Origin: Picochlorum sp. 'celeri'
Taxonomy: Eukaryota > Chlorophyta > Trebouxiophyceae
Reading direction: 5' to 3'
Assembly: GCA_010909725.1 (NCBI GenBank)
Contig: JAACMV010000023.1
Location: 1,054,001-1,118,000, forward strand
DNA length: 64,000 nt
In this document: in pieces, positions 18,123 through 28,163 of the stretch
Layout: each line of letters begins with the position of its first letter
Numbering within the stretch: the stretch's first letter is position 1
Translations under genes and position numbers: made by a program
The notes under the pieces: model-generated
What the model saw: the letters and a program-made list of their open reading frames with translations, nothing else
What the model was told of the DNA's origin: nothing
Databases searched by the model: none

Positions 18123-20447
18123 ATGGCACTGCATCCGACGTACAAGACGACGACAAAGGCAGCACCTCCTGTACTTGGTGGATTGGTGGACAAGAGTGAA
18201 GACCGGCAGGGCTATGCTACGTTGACTGGTGCCGGAGAGAGTCCTGTGCATTCGTACATACCAGCATGTCATGACTGTGTCAAAGGTGGAATGTCTTCCG
18301 AGAGCAGTGGGGTGCGTGCTGCTTGCCTGTACAGAGACAGAGCCTTTCGGGATTCTTCGTATAATGAGGAAGAGATGTGGTGTCCTGAAGATCATGGCGA
18401 ACTTTCTCAAGGGACTAGAAGCGATGTTGTTAACAATAGTGGTGCGCTGCCAGACGAGATGCAGTGTCGGATGATTCATTCTATAGAGTCATGCTCTCCA
18501 GAGGATGAGGCTGGGTTGGTGACGCACGTCTGCAAGGGACTGCACGGTTCCACTCTCCAGGATGAGTGTGAGATATGTGCGGCATTGGATGATAATTCAT
18601 TTTCACATACACTGCGCTGGATGCAACGGTTGCTCAAGGTTCCTGTGTGTGGCCTGATTCTTGGGGATGGAGAGGTGGTTTCTCTTCGCTGCGTGAGTGG
18701 CGTATATAAAGCGACGCGTCCGTCGATTGGGTCTCTGCTAGATTGGCTTGTGAGTAGAAGATGCATGACTAAAGGATCTGTGGCAGTGTGTGATACGTAC
18801 CAGGACGAGGATTACCGGTATGATGCACAGGTGTGCGGGAATGCTGGGGTGCGGTTTTATGCTGCCAGGCCTGTTGTGATGGATGGGGAGGTGATTGGAA
18901 CAGTATTTATATTGGATCGTGTTGCAAGAGAATTTACTGAGAATATACGGGATGGTTTGGAGTATTTCTCGCTCATTTTCATGCACAAGTTGAGCGAGGT
19001 TGAGTGGAAACCAGCTGTACCGGGCTATTGCAGACGGAAGATGCTGGAGATGGCATTTGATACTTCTTCCTTTCCTCTTATGATTGCATCCATGTGTTCA
19101 TCTCCAGATGGACGAACGTCGTTGGAGATTGAAAGGGTGAACATGAGTCTACAAGAGTGGTTTGCACGGGGAGATTGCCTTGCAGCTGCAGACCATCAGG
19201 GTGATGTGTGGGATGCATTGTCTTTTGCTCTTGATTGCAAGGATAGGGATGTTTGGGATGATTTAATTAGAAATTCAGATGATGGGTTCTTTGAAGTTGG
19301 CGTGAAAGAGGGAAAGCGTCGGGCCAAGATGTGTTTCAGCAGGGCTGTTGGGTTGCTGCCAAAATCATTGCCAGAGAATATGCAAGAGACGTGCCGAATG
19401 CTCGTGAGATGTATGCAACATGCCAACGATTCTTTGACGCAAAAAGTATACTATGTTGTGTCACTGAGGGATGTTGCTCCGTTGAGTTTGCAAAGAACAT
19501 CCCAGGGATTGGAACCTTCCCCTGTCTCATGCCATGGTGTTTCGTGGCTTCAGGATGTCTGTGTTGGACGTTTCTCACATTCTTCAAAGGTCTCAAGAGT
19601 ATATAAATGTACCTTCAGGGGACGCAATGCGACTGTGAGGATTTCTCGGTTTGATAATGCTGCTCTTGATGCTCATGCTTCTGCAGTCATGGATGCATTC
19701 ATGGCGTTGCCTCCACATCGTAATATTCTCGAGAAGTTTCGAGCTGGCACGATACAAAAGAAGAGAAATACAGGGTATGGATACCAGACCCTGCATGAGC
19801 ATTGGCTGGTGCAGGATTATCCTGACAGAGGCTGCTTAAGAGATGCATTATATTCTGGCTTGTTCTCAGATGAGGAGAAGAAGCCGCTCTTTATTGCACT
19901 GACGATGATTGATATTGCACAAGGAGTGTTGCATATGCGGAAGGAATCACTTTTGTTCGGAGAATTTTCAACAAAGGATGTGTATCTGAAATCAGATCCA
20001 ACGGATCAGTTGAGGGGCTGGAAAGCTGTGCTTGGTGCCCCTGACATTGTGACTAATTGCCGTGCATTCAACAAGAATATTCCACCCATGTATGCTTGTA
20101 GCAAGCTTTCTTCTCCAGAGACGCTTTTGGGAAGCGAGGTATCGGCTCAGTCAGAGAGCTTTTCCCTTGGAATAGCATTGTGGGAAATGTGGCTTGAAAC
20201 TGAGGCCTGGCCACAATTTAACTCTGAGGATTTGCTACAGATGCTTTGCTTTGAGGATCAAGGGGGTCTGTATGTATCGCATGATATGCCTGCGCATTTG
20301 GCTCGAGTTTTATCCAAATGTCTGAGCACTAAGGAAAATTCAAGACTCTCTGTTCTCACTGTTGTGACGCTGTTGCAAGACTATGTTCAAATCCTTACAG
20401 GACGATATCATGCTGGAGATTACTTTGCAAATGAGCTTGTAGAATAA
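18123..20447 (+). CDS. GAF-domain protein with C-terminal pseudokinase domain
   Basis: 774 residues from ATG 18123 (an in-frame GTG lies two codons earlier). About residues 150-300 form a GAF domain of the bacterial-sensor type: 'VCDTYQDEDYRYDAQV' and 'GVRFYAARPVVMDGEVIGTVFILDR' are typical. About residues 490-770 have a protein-kinase layout (PHRNILEKF, then an HWLVQDYPDRGCLRDAL hinge region, then SPETLLG and the helix SFSLGIALWEMW). The catalytic residues are gone: the VAIK Lys position reads NATVRIS (Arg, near 504), the HRDxKxxN loop reads EFSTKDVYLKSD (near 614) and DFG reads GAPD. It probably works as a ligand-gated scaffold. The signal sensed is unknown. Confidence 0.75.
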   Translation: MALHPTYKTTTKAAPPVLGGLVDKSEDRQGYATLTGAGESPVHSYIPACHDCVKGGMSSESSGVRAACLYRDRAFRDSSYNEEEMWCPEDHGELSQGTRSDVVNNSGALPDEMQCRMIHSIESCSPEDEAGLVTHVCKGLHGSTLQDECEICAALDDNSFSHTLRWMQRLLKVPVCGLILGDGEVVSLRCVSGVYKATRPSIGSLLDWLVSRRCMTKGSVAVCDTYQDEDYRYDAQVCGNAGVRFYAARPVVMDGEVIGTVFILDRVAREFTENIRDGLEYFSLIFMHKLSEVEWKPAVPGYCRRKMLEMAFDTSSFPLMIASMCSSPDGRTSLEIERVNMSLQEWFARGDCLAAADHQGDVWDALSFALDCKDRDVWDDLIRNSDDGFFEVGVKEGKRRAKMCFSRAVGLLPKSLPENMQETCRMLVRCMQHANDSLTQKVYYVVSLRDVAPLSLQRTSQGLEPSPVSCHGVSWLQDVCVGRFSHSSKVSRVYKCTFRGRNATVRISRFDNAALDAHASAVMDAFMALPPHRNILEKFRAGTIQKKRNTGYGYQTLHEHWLVQDYPDRGCLRDALYSGLFSDEEKKPLFIALTMIDIAQGVLHMRKESLLFGEFSTKDVYLKSDPTDQLRGWKAVLGAPDIVTNCRAFNKNIPPMYACSKLSSPETLLGSEVSAQSESFSLGIALWEMWLETEAWPQFNSEDLLQMLCFEDQGGLYVSHDMPAHLARVLSKCLSTKENSRLSVLTVVTLLQDYVQILTGRYHAGDYFANELVE

Positions 20448-20610
20448 AATGTGTTTGTTGAAAAGACACGTAATGATGATATTTCTTTCAACATATGACC
20501 ATTTATACATATTTTCTCAAGGTGTTTTTTCCTTCTTCTTAATTTTTGGATCTGTTGTAAGTCTTTTTTCTTTTCTTTTTGCACAACTCCAAAGTTGGCA
20601 AACTTTGTGA

Positions 20611-22290
20611 TTACATCATCTTTTTATGCTTTTTATTTTTCTGATGATACCGATGTTCGACAGCAGGGTCTTGCAGTCGACGGCCTGAAATTCTGGATGT
20701 CATACACATTTCACACCAACGTTCTGTTCCACAATTCCGGAATGTACATGCTGGGCATTCCCATTCAGCCATTTCTCTGACTTCTCTTACTGAGCCGCTC
20801 TTTTTTTCTACCTTCTTTAGTTCTTTCTCATCAGATTCTCGAAAGTAACTTTCTAGGCCCAATTGCCCTCTATCTCGCTGTAGCTCTTCTTGGAAATTGC
20901 TCATCCTCAAGCCCATCAATCTGATTTCTGCAGGCAGCTCAGATCTCAGCAATTCCCTTCCGCGAGCAAAAATTTTCTCTTTCGAGCAAATATATTCATC
21001 TAATGTCAGGCATCGAGTCTTTACCAAGAAATTAGACAGTTTAATTTTCAATGTGAGTGTCTTGCCACGCAAACTCTCTGCATCCATATCCTGCGCTAAA
21101 ACCCCAGCAATGTCGAGTAGTTTGGCCTCCAAAATATCAGCATTGTCTGTTGGCTTGAATGTCCTCTCACAAGAAATTCCTTTCCTCCCGAGACTCCCTT
21201 CTTCGTGCTCCTTGTGAGTGTATGATGCTATACCAAGTGCAGACCGCATAAAGAATTCATATGATGTTTTTGAAAAGAGCAACGAAACTTTTGCTGCATT
21301 CTCAATAAGATCTCCACATGTCTCAATACCTAGTGATTTTTGCAGTAGTTTCTCAGTCACTCGGCCAATCCCTGGAATTTTTCTGCAGGGAAGTTTTCTC
21401 ATGAAATCCAGAATTGTCTCCCTGGTACTCTCCAAGATGTATTGGCCATCTGGTTTGTTCAAGTCTGAGCAGATTTTTGCCAACATCTTGTTCGGCGCTA
21501 CCCCAACGCTACATGTCAACCCCCCGGTAGCTTCACACACTGCCTCTCGGATTTTTCTAGCGCATGCCTCTGTGGACAAACCATGTACACGTATGTAGTC
21601 TGTCACATCCATGGAGGCTTCATCCAGACTTTGTGCTTCAAAATCTGGATCAAATTTGGCAAATATACCGCGGGTGATCATACTAAATCGTTTATATTGG
21701 TCAAATTTTGGCTTGACAAAACGAATATGGGGACAGAGGGATTCAGCTATAAAACCAGGCATTGCACTGCGAACTCCAAACTTTCGAGCAGCATACGATG
21801 CTGTACTGATCATAGACTTTGAACCGACAGCAAATGGAACACCCGCAAGACTTGGATCCAATATCTGCTCCACAGAAGCATAAAATGCATCCATGTCGAT
21901 ATGGCACCACACCCGTGTGAGGTTCCTCAAACTCTCCAGGTACACAATGTGCTGTTCTTGTACAACTACAGCTGCCTGAGACAACTGTTTCGCAGTCAGC
22001 CCACGCAATTTCTCCTTCATTCTCTCGATACGCTTTTCTGTGGCCACATTTTTTCTTGATTCATTCTCAAAATATGCCGAATCTTTAGACATCTCATAGA
22101 CCACCTGCTTCACCTTCTCTTGGTCAACCTCTTCCATCCCAGCCTTTGCATTCGTATAGACAGTGTCATAGTCCACTGCATTGCTCCTGTGAGCATTTGT
22201 ACCCGGCATGGGGTTGGTAGACGCAGGATCCATCCCATCCTCCCTGCCAACCCGTTGCTGTTGTTTGAACAACTTGTGCTCAGCGGCCAT
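20611..22290 (-). CDS. POLK: DNA polymerase kappa (Y family) with PIP box and NZF zinc finger
   Basis: 559 residues from ATG 22290 (an upstream in-frame GTG is not needed). A translesion polymerase that extends past bulky lesions. The palm motifs HIDMDAFYASVE (Asp132, Asp134) and SLDEASMDV (Asp223, Glu224) are intact, and the helix-hairpin-helix RKIPGIGRVTEKLL follows. The N-terminal clasp typical of Pol kappa is present (about 60-125). The tail is unusual: a canonical PCNA-binding box QLGLESYF at 476-483 and, at 510-529, an NZF/RanBP2-type finger with C-P-A-C-T-F-R-N and C-E-M-C, instead of the UBZ fingers of animal Pol kappa. Ends ATG TAA. Divergent from pyridoxal kinase. Confidence 0.92.
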   Translation of the reverse strand: MAAEHKLFKQQQRVGREDGMDPASTNPMPGTNAHRSNAVDYDTVYTNAKAGMEEVDQEKVKQVVYEMSKDSAYFENESRKNVATEKRIERMKEKLRGLTAKQLSQAAVVVQEQHIVYLESLRNLTRVWCHIDMDAFYASVEQILDPSLAGVPFAVGSKSMISTASYAARKFGVRSAMPGFIAESLCPHIRFVKPKFDQYKRFSMITRGIFAKFDPDFEAQSLDEASMDVTDYIRVHGLSTEACARKIREAVCEATGGLTCSVGVAPNKMLAKICSDLNKPDGQYILESTRETILDFMRKLPCRKIPGIGRVTEKLLQKSLGIETCGDLIENAAKVSLLFSKTSYEFFMRSALGIASYTHKEHEEGSLGRKGISCERTFKPTDNADILEAKLLDIAGVLAQDMDAESLRGKTLTLKIKLSNFLVKTRCLTLDEYICSKEKIFARGRELLRSELPAEIRLMGLRMSNFQEELQRDRGQLGLESYFRESDEKELKKVEKKSGSVREVREMAEWECPACTFRNCGTERWCEMCMTSRISGRRLQDPAVEHRYHQKNKKHKKMM

Positions 22291-22559
22291 ATCTAAATAC
22301 ACTCCTCACATATTTATATTCATATTCGCATGCGAATTAATGGTTCTTTGAGGAAAAAAAAAGGTTAGTTTCTCAAAGAATGACGAGTACATCATCAAGG
22401 TGGTTGTTCATTTTTATCGACATGGCAGCAACTGTCGAATGCTTCAAGATGTTTTTTATTCCGTAGTCAACCTATTCGAAACCAATGGCCAGGACGTCAT
22501 GAATCGCAATATAACTTCCGATCGAGTATTCCATGTACACCAATATAAAAATATACAAA

Positions 22560-23507
22560 ATGAGTACGAATCCGAAACGAGTATTATCCATCCAGAGCCA
22601 TGTCGTTTCAGGGTGTGTTGGGAACAAATGTGCTGTGCTGCCGCTGAATAGGATGGGATTTGAGGTTGATGCGGTCAACAGTGTTCAATTTAGCAATCAT
22701 ACGGGGTATAGTTACTTTGAGGGACAGGTTATTGATGGGAAAGATCTTGGGAGTTTGATATCTGGCTTGGAGGTGAATGACTTGCTGTCAGGGTATAGCC
22801 ACGTTCTTACTGGGTACATTGGGAGTGTGTCGATGCTGGAAAGCATTTCCAAGACTGTCAGGAAATTGAAAGAGTTGAATCCAGATCTAATATATGTGTG
22901 TGACCCCGTGTGCGGTGATGACGGCAGATTGTACTGCCATTCTGATATTCCAGATGCATTTGCCAAGGTGTTGCTGCCCTTGGCAACCATTATTACACCA
23001 AATCAATTCGAGGCAGAGCTCTTGACAGGTACCAAAATTTCTAGTATAGAGGATGCAGTCCGTGTGTGCCGATTATTGCATGACAAGGGACCTACCACGG
23101 TGATACTCAGCAGCCTGTCACTGCCAGAGGCAAAAGATACTATTTCCATCCTTGCCAGTGTCTCCTCGACAAATACAAGCGATGTTTTCATGATTGATGT
23201 TGAGAGGATTGATGGATACTTTACCGGAACAGGTGACTTGTTCTCTGCGTTGCTGCTGGGCTACATTGATAGGTATCCGAACAACTTTGGTCGGGCATTG
23301 GAAATTGCTGTGTCTGCGTTGCAGGTAGTTCTGAAGGATACAGCTGAAAAGGCGGAGCAATATTTACAAGAGAATCCAACAATAGAAAAGGGATCTGCAG
23401 CATGGTGGCGGTGTCGAGAGCTGAGATTGGTAGAGAATCAAGATGCACTGCTGAATCCTCCCATTCCTGTCAACCAACGATGTCGACACATCGACGATAC
23501 AATATGA
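22560..23507 (+). CDS. Pyridoxal kinase
   Basis: 315 residues from ATG 22560; ATGs further upstream are not conserved. It phosphorylates pyridoxal to pyridoxal 5'-phosphate (vitamin B6 salvage). The N-terminal signature VLSIQSHVVSGCVGNKCAVLPL with the Ser-containing substrate site, 'FSNHTGY', 'YVCDPVCGDDGRLY', 'ATIITPNQFEAELLTG' and the catalytic-loop motif TGTGDLFSALLLG are all typical of PDXK of the ribokinase fold. A TATAAAAATA tract sits only about 12 bp before the ATG. The stop is 2 bp from the stop of the convergent phosphoglycerate mutase, and TGTAA at 23513-23517 lies inside that gene. Confidence 0.93.
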   Translation: MSTNPKRVLSIQSHVVSGCVGNKCAVLPLNRMGFEVDAVNSVQFSNHTGYSYFEGQVIDGKDLGSLISGLEVNDLLSGYSHVLTGYIGSVSMLESISKTVRKLKELNPDLIYVCDPVCGDDGRLYCHSDIPDAFAKVLLPLATIITPNQFEAELLTGTKISSIEDAVRVCRLLHDKGPTTVILSSLSLPEAKDTISILASVSSTNTSDVFMIDVERIDGYFTGTGDLFSALLLGYIDRYPNNFGRALEIAVSALQVVLKDTAEKAEQYLQENPTIEKGSAAWWRCRELRLVENQDALLNPPIPVNQRCRHIDDTI

Positions 23508-23509
23508 TA

Positions 23510-25091
23510 TCATGTAACAAGATCTGAAAACTTTTGCAGGGTAGGTATAATGAAATTTCCTGTGAACCGCCCCAGGTGCCCCTTGGTGGACTCTATCTCA
23601 TCAAAGCATGTAACTGGATCAACAAACCTATGCGGAATAGAACCAACCATGTTTCTTTCAACACAGCGTTTCCATGACAAATCTGAATCATCCTTGGATG
23701 ATACGATCATCTCAGGTTTTGGCAACGGTCCGAGCGGGATCGTACTGACAATGTCACGGCCACCAAGCACCTCCACTGCTCTGTTCACAGTACTCACTGC
23801 AAAAGGAACAGGTTCGTGAGAATGGTCACCAAACTCCACTGGAGTCGAATGATCACCAGTAATGCCAATCACAACATCCTTTCCAGCCTCATACAGCATG
23901 CGAATCAACTGACCCACCATGGCATCCACAACATCTATACATGCCATCTTCAACTTGGTGTTTCCATCATGCCCAGCATCATCCACCGCCTTGACATGAA
24001 GAAACCCAAACTCAAACCCTTCCATACACATCGCATCTACCATAACTTGTGCCTTTTTACTAAAATCAGATCTATAATCTCCCGTCGCTCCTGGAGCATC
24101 AAGCACAGTCATGCCAACACTCATACCCACACCAGCAATAATCTTTGTTGGAGCCACCATACATGAGCTTGCGAATCCATGTTTTGTATTAAAATCATCG
24201 AGAGACAATCGGCAGCCACATCCCCGCAAGAGGACAACATTCGCCGCATCTTTCCCTTGCGTTCTCCTCTCTTCATTAATTGGATGCTCCCGCAGTTTGG
24301 ACCGTATACAATCTGATGCTGCATTCACCACCTCTGCTGTATGCACAGCGGCAGCATCGTCTTGATCTAATGCGGATGCTTTCTCTAATAATAGATTATC
24401 CTTCAAAGGATCAGTTCCTTGGATGGCATCTGTCAATCCAGGACCTCGAATCACCACACCACACCGATGCTCTGTTGCATACTTGACAAACATGGTATAC
24501 TCACCGTCGAATCCAGGAATCTTTGTCCCATTCAAATCCTGACATAACAACGGACCTTCTCGCTCAAAGTTTCTATCTGCCCGCCTTTTGACCACCACAC
24601 CAGTCTCCTCATCGATAACTGCAAAATTGCTCTTGAAAGCAATATCCCCAGGAAGCATCTCCATCCCAGCCCCCATACTCTCAAACGCACCCCTACCTCT
24701 ATAATACACTCTAGGATCGTATCCAAACAATGACATGTGAGCTGTATCACTGCCACATGCCAAACCAGGCTCCACTGGGTCCATCAGTCCATTCACTCCT
24801 GACCCTGCATGCATTCACATCATGACAATGACCCACAGAGCACAACACACACCCTCATATAACCCATATACAAAACGCACGTGCTATACTGTCGAGAAAA
24901 GGTGTCGACGTTGACTGTAATGGGGTAGAATATGAAACTGAAGGGTCGCCGTGGTCAAGGCAGTCTCCCTCCAGCCCACCAGAGTGTCTCGTGTTTTGCA
25001 AGGGAATGGAGACATCGCCCACCCCGTCGATGAGAACAAAAAGAATGGGTCTCTTTTCCTCCTCCTGTGTCATCTCATGCAATTGATCCAA
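23510..25091 (-). CDS. Cofactor-independent phosphoglycerate mutase, archaeal (ApgM) type
   Basis: Two exons on the minus strand, 25091-24881 and 24804-23510 (76-bp intron, GTGCGT donor, CAG acceptor, phase 1), giving 501 residues. It interconverts 3- and 2-phosphoglycerate in glycolysis. Exon 1 holds the metal-binding start 'RPILFVLIDGVGD'. The splice joins FLDSIARSGVNGLMDPVEPG, exactly the continuous ApgM motif, and is followed by GLACGSDTAHMSLFGYDP. Later metal-site motifs are HVKAVDDAGHDGN and GDHSTPVEFGDHSHEPVP. It belongs to the alkaline-phosphatase superfamily. No plastid transit peptide is obvious, so a cytosolic role is likely. Convergent with pyridoxal kinase with a 2-bp gap. Confidence 0.93.
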
Positions 25092-25339
25092 TTGGAAATG
25101 GCAGAGAAACGTGATTGTACGTTTCTTTATAGAGCAGAATCGCCTTCAACAGAGATTGATGAAAGCCTTCGGTCAAATGATTTCAACGATAGGTGGTATC
25201 ATAGTATTGGATGGATGTGGGTTCCGTGTCATCCTTGGGACAGGTATGTACAATATATTTCCATCCTTTACATAGAAATCATAAAGAATTTATTATATCA
25301 AGTATCTCGCGAATGAATTAACGAGGGAATAGGCAAAAC

Positions 25340-26005
25340 ATGGCATATATGGCGTCAATCTCTGTATCAGTGTCTCGTCGTCCACAAATTGGACCACAGA
25401 CCGTAAGTCTGTCAAGCTCTAATCGAGCTTTGGGAAGCAAAGCATTGATTTCAATGCGTAAAACTTCAACAGTTGCAGTCGCCAAGGCTGAAAGGACTGG
25501 TGTGGTGTCTCGAGCGAGTCAGGATGATGTGGCAGAGTTGAAGAAGGTTCCAGAGCCACAAACACGCTCATGTGTGGACCAAGAGGAAGGGTCGAAGGAT
25601 TTTAAGCGAATGGTTTCTGCTGGTCTGCTCGCAACTCTGATTATGGCGGGGACTGCATTTGCGCATCCTGAGGAAGCGTATGCTGCCAGAAGTGGAGGGC
25701 GAGTTGGTGGTAGCTCATTTTCGAGACGTAGTGCTCCGCCTCCGAGGGCGGCGCCTGGTGGAGGAGCTGTACGTAATTATAATTATTACAGCGCTCCGCC
25801 GTTGGTGTCTCCATATGGATTTGGAATCCCATTCTTTGGAGGGGGGATGTATGCCCCATTCCCTCTGTTTGGTTTGGGAAGCATCTTCAACATTATCATC
25901 CTGATGTTCATGGTGAATGTTGTGTTCAACGTTGTGACGGCATTTACAAACTCCAAAGGCGGTAAGGGACGCGATGACAGCTGGGACGATGATGATCGAT
26001 GGTAA
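25340..26005 (+). CDS. Plastid DUF1517-type membrane protein, short form
   Basis: 221 residues. Residues 1-60 are a Ser/Arg/Val-rich transit peptide. A first hydrophobic segment (LLATLIMAGTAFAHPEEAYA, about 95-115) ending in an AYA cleavage-like site looks like a thylakoid signal. Then comes the DUF1517 hallmark ARSGGRVGGSSFS, a Pro/Gly/Tyr-rich linker, a Phe/Gly-rich stretch and a second membrane span (FNIIILMFMVNVVFNVVTAF, about 182-202), and an acidic end DDSWDDDDRW. Plant and cyanobacterial relatives usually continue with a further soluble domain, which is absent here. Thylakoid or envelope placement is inference. TGTAA is about 120 bp downstream. Confidence 0.75.
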   Translation: MAYMASISVSVSRRPQIGPQTVSLSSSNRALGSKALISMRKTSTVAVAKAERTGVVSRASQDDVAELKKVPEPQTRSCVDQEEGSKDFKRMVSAGLLATLIMAGTAFAHPEEAYAARSGGRVGGSSFSRRSAPPPRAAPGGGAVRNYNYYSAPPLVSPYGFGIPFFGGGMYAPFPLFGLGSIFNIIILMFMVNVVFNVVTAFTNSKGGKGRDDSWDDDDRW

Positions 26006-26084
26006 AGTACTGTACAACACATGTGGTCCAGTATTCTCAGAGACGAGAGGGACTGCAGAGAACAGAATGAATATGTGACGCATG

Positions 26085-26105
26085 AATTATTATTATTATT
26101 ATTAT
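26085..26105 (+). repeat. (ATT)n microsatellite
   Basis: About seven ATT units in the region between the convergent DUF1517 and FAD-enzyme genes. Confidence 0.8.
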
Positions 26106-26138
26106 AGTACTATGGAGAGATCATGTAAATCGAACAAT

Positions 26139-27965
26139 TCATGAATGTGCATCTAGGCCAGAGCCAAATGTCCATCGCTCCAAGGCACGAAGAGCAATAA
26201 AGCGTTGTTTTGGATCTGTCACTCGAGCTTCAATCGTTTCCTTGATATTCTTTTCTGTTGCTGTTGATGATAACCATGTGTATACGACAAGAGCTATATA
26301 ATGTGTAATGAAATCGGTCAGCGCTGGGAGGCCTACAGTTTGCATAATGACTGGGACAAACAAAGGGGAACTCTTCATTTGGCTAAGAAGAGTTTCTGTC
26401 AAAGGCCTTGCCTGAATCACATCCTGCAGGAATGGCTTTAAAACTGCGTCGCCCTTTTGATCCATGATTTTGAAATTCATCCCCAATAAGCGATTGATGA
26501 AGTTCACATTGTAGCGGGATGCACCAGCTGGAATTGACATGGCCTTTTGAAACATCCATGCAACGCTCAGCGAAGGATTGTATGCGTTAATGTACCTGAG
26601 GCTCCATTTATCCAGACATTCGTATCGAATGGCGTCCTCTATCGCATTTGTAAGTCGGCCGAGGTGTCTGGTCAGAGCTGCAAAGCCTCCAAATGACAAT
26701 GGGCTCTGAATCCCTGATGCATCCCCAATGGCAAGTATTCTGTCAAATGATGGTTGGAGTGGAGAGTCTCTATACGTCGGGAACAATCCAAATAAAATTC
26801 TTTGTACTTGTATATCATCTAGGGTCGAAATACCTTGGTATTTGGGCATTTCTCTCCAATAATGCTCCATCATGTCCAGGAATGAGGGACGATCAGCTTC
26901 TGCATCCATGTATGAAAACATGTATGTTGTTCTATCAGTTGGGCCGCTTCCTGCAGGAAATGCCTCCCAAAACATTTGTGTATTCCTACATCCAGCGTGC
27001 TCTGCATTTGGAGACTCTGATGGGGAGATGGTTCGAATGATATCACCATGGGAATTGTCTGTAAATCCTCTTCCACAGGACCCTACAACAAGACAGACAC
27101 CATCAGGTTTCTGGCCATGCCGGACCTGTCGAACAATTGGACTCTGATTTCCCATACAATCTATGAATAATTTACTCGCGAGAGCCAAGGTCTTTTCCTG
27201 CGATTGATTTCTCACTCTGGCTTGAACCCCGTTTGGATGCACCCATATCTTTTCCAGAGCAGCAGATTCCACAACGAGCCCACCTGCATTTTCATAATTC
27301 TCGCGTACATGATCTATCAATGTTTTAGGGCTTACACCAAGATTCAGAACATCGCGGGTGACAATATCCTCGCTCCCATGGAATCCAGCCCTGATTGGAT
27401 TGAACTCAATGGTGATGGAATCATCAGCCTGTTCTTTTGACACAACCCCTGCATCCACCAATGCATACAATTCTTCCCTGGATATATTCCAGTCCTGATC
27501 TCTCCCTCGTAACGCCCCTCGCTCTATAATTGCCGTTCTCAATCCACGTGCCTGAAGTGCCATGGCCAAAAAGACACCCAATGTTCCTCCTCCAACAATG
27601 ACATCCAACCCTGGAACCGCAGGAAGGGCATCCTTTGTCACCTTGACTGTCTTTGGAGGCAATCCATAGACGGTTCGATTCCTCAAATCGCTCCAAGCTG
27701 CGTCCAATCTCTGAAAACTCTGCAGTGTTGTTGCACCACCAGCTCCACCACTGGTGCCACGATCCGCCGATGAAGCAGCATCCATGCGCTCAAACATTTT
27801 CTCAGTCAATGTTCCTGTAATCTGGTCCACTGTATTGTGTCCAGAATTGATATGAGCAGAGGCGACTATTTTCTTCCCAACACTCCTCCTGGTTGTTGGA
27901 GTAGTAGTCCCAGGACGGAGGAATTGAATCCTCTGTCCCATGCCTCGATGTGAGGCCAATTCCAT
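26139..27965 (-). CDS. Plastid FAD-dependent oxidoreductase, lycopene-cyclase-like family
   Basis: 608 residues from ATG 27965; an upstream in-frame GTG is unlikely to be used. A transit-like region rich in Thr/Arg precedes a Rossmann FAD-binding site (LDVIVGGGTLGVFLAMALQARG, then IERGALRGRDQDWNISREEL). A second flavin motif is 'ILAIGDASGIQSPLSFGGFAAL'. The C-terminal part is helical with a hydrophobic segment (ALTDFITHYIALVVYTWL). The closest group I know is the plant 'lycopene beta/epsilon cyclase family' protein of unknown substrate (Arabidopsis At2g32640 type), not the true carotenoid cyclases. Divergent from the next gene, 198 bp between starts. Confidence 0.8.
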   Translation of the reverse strand: MELASHRGMGQRIQFLRPGTTTPTTRRSVGKKIVASAHINSGHNTVDQITGTLTEKMFERMDAASSADRGTSGGAGGATTLQSFQRLDAAWSDLRNRTVYGLPPKTVKVTKDALPAVPGLDVIVGGGTLGVFLAMALQARGLRTAIIERGALRGRDQDWNISREELYALVDAGVVSKEQADDSITIEFNPIRAGFHGSEDIVTRDVLNLGVSPKTLIDHVRENYENAGGLVVESAALEKIWVHPNGVQARVRNQSQEKTLALASKLFIDCMGNQSPIVRQVRHGQKPDGVCLVVGSCGRGFTDNSHGDIIRTISPSESPNAEHAGCRNTQMFWEAFPAGSGPTDRTTYMFSYMDAEADRPSFLDMMEHYWREMPKYQGISTLDDIQVQRILFGLFPTYRDSPLQPSFDRILAIGDASGIQSPLSFGGFAALTRHLGRLTNAIEDAIRYECLDKWSLRYINAYNPSLSVAWMFQKAMSIPAGASRYNVNFINRLLGMNFKIMDQKGDAVLKPFLQDVIQARPLTETLLSQMKSSPLFVPVIMQTVGLPALTDFITHYIALVVYTWLSSTATEKNIKETIEARVTDPKQRFIALRALERWTFGSGLDAHS

Positions 27966-28163
27966 CTTGATGTATCTGCATATATGACGTATGGGAAGGT
28001 GCTGGATGGCCACCAGTGTTGTGCTGTTTCTGTTTTTGAAATACGCCCGTCAAGGAATTTGAGAATTTTCAAAAACCCATCATCGGATCACGATGCTTCC
28101 TGATGAGGACAGAACTCTGCATTAGTTAGTATTCTTTAACATTAAAGAGAGTGTTGAATTGAA

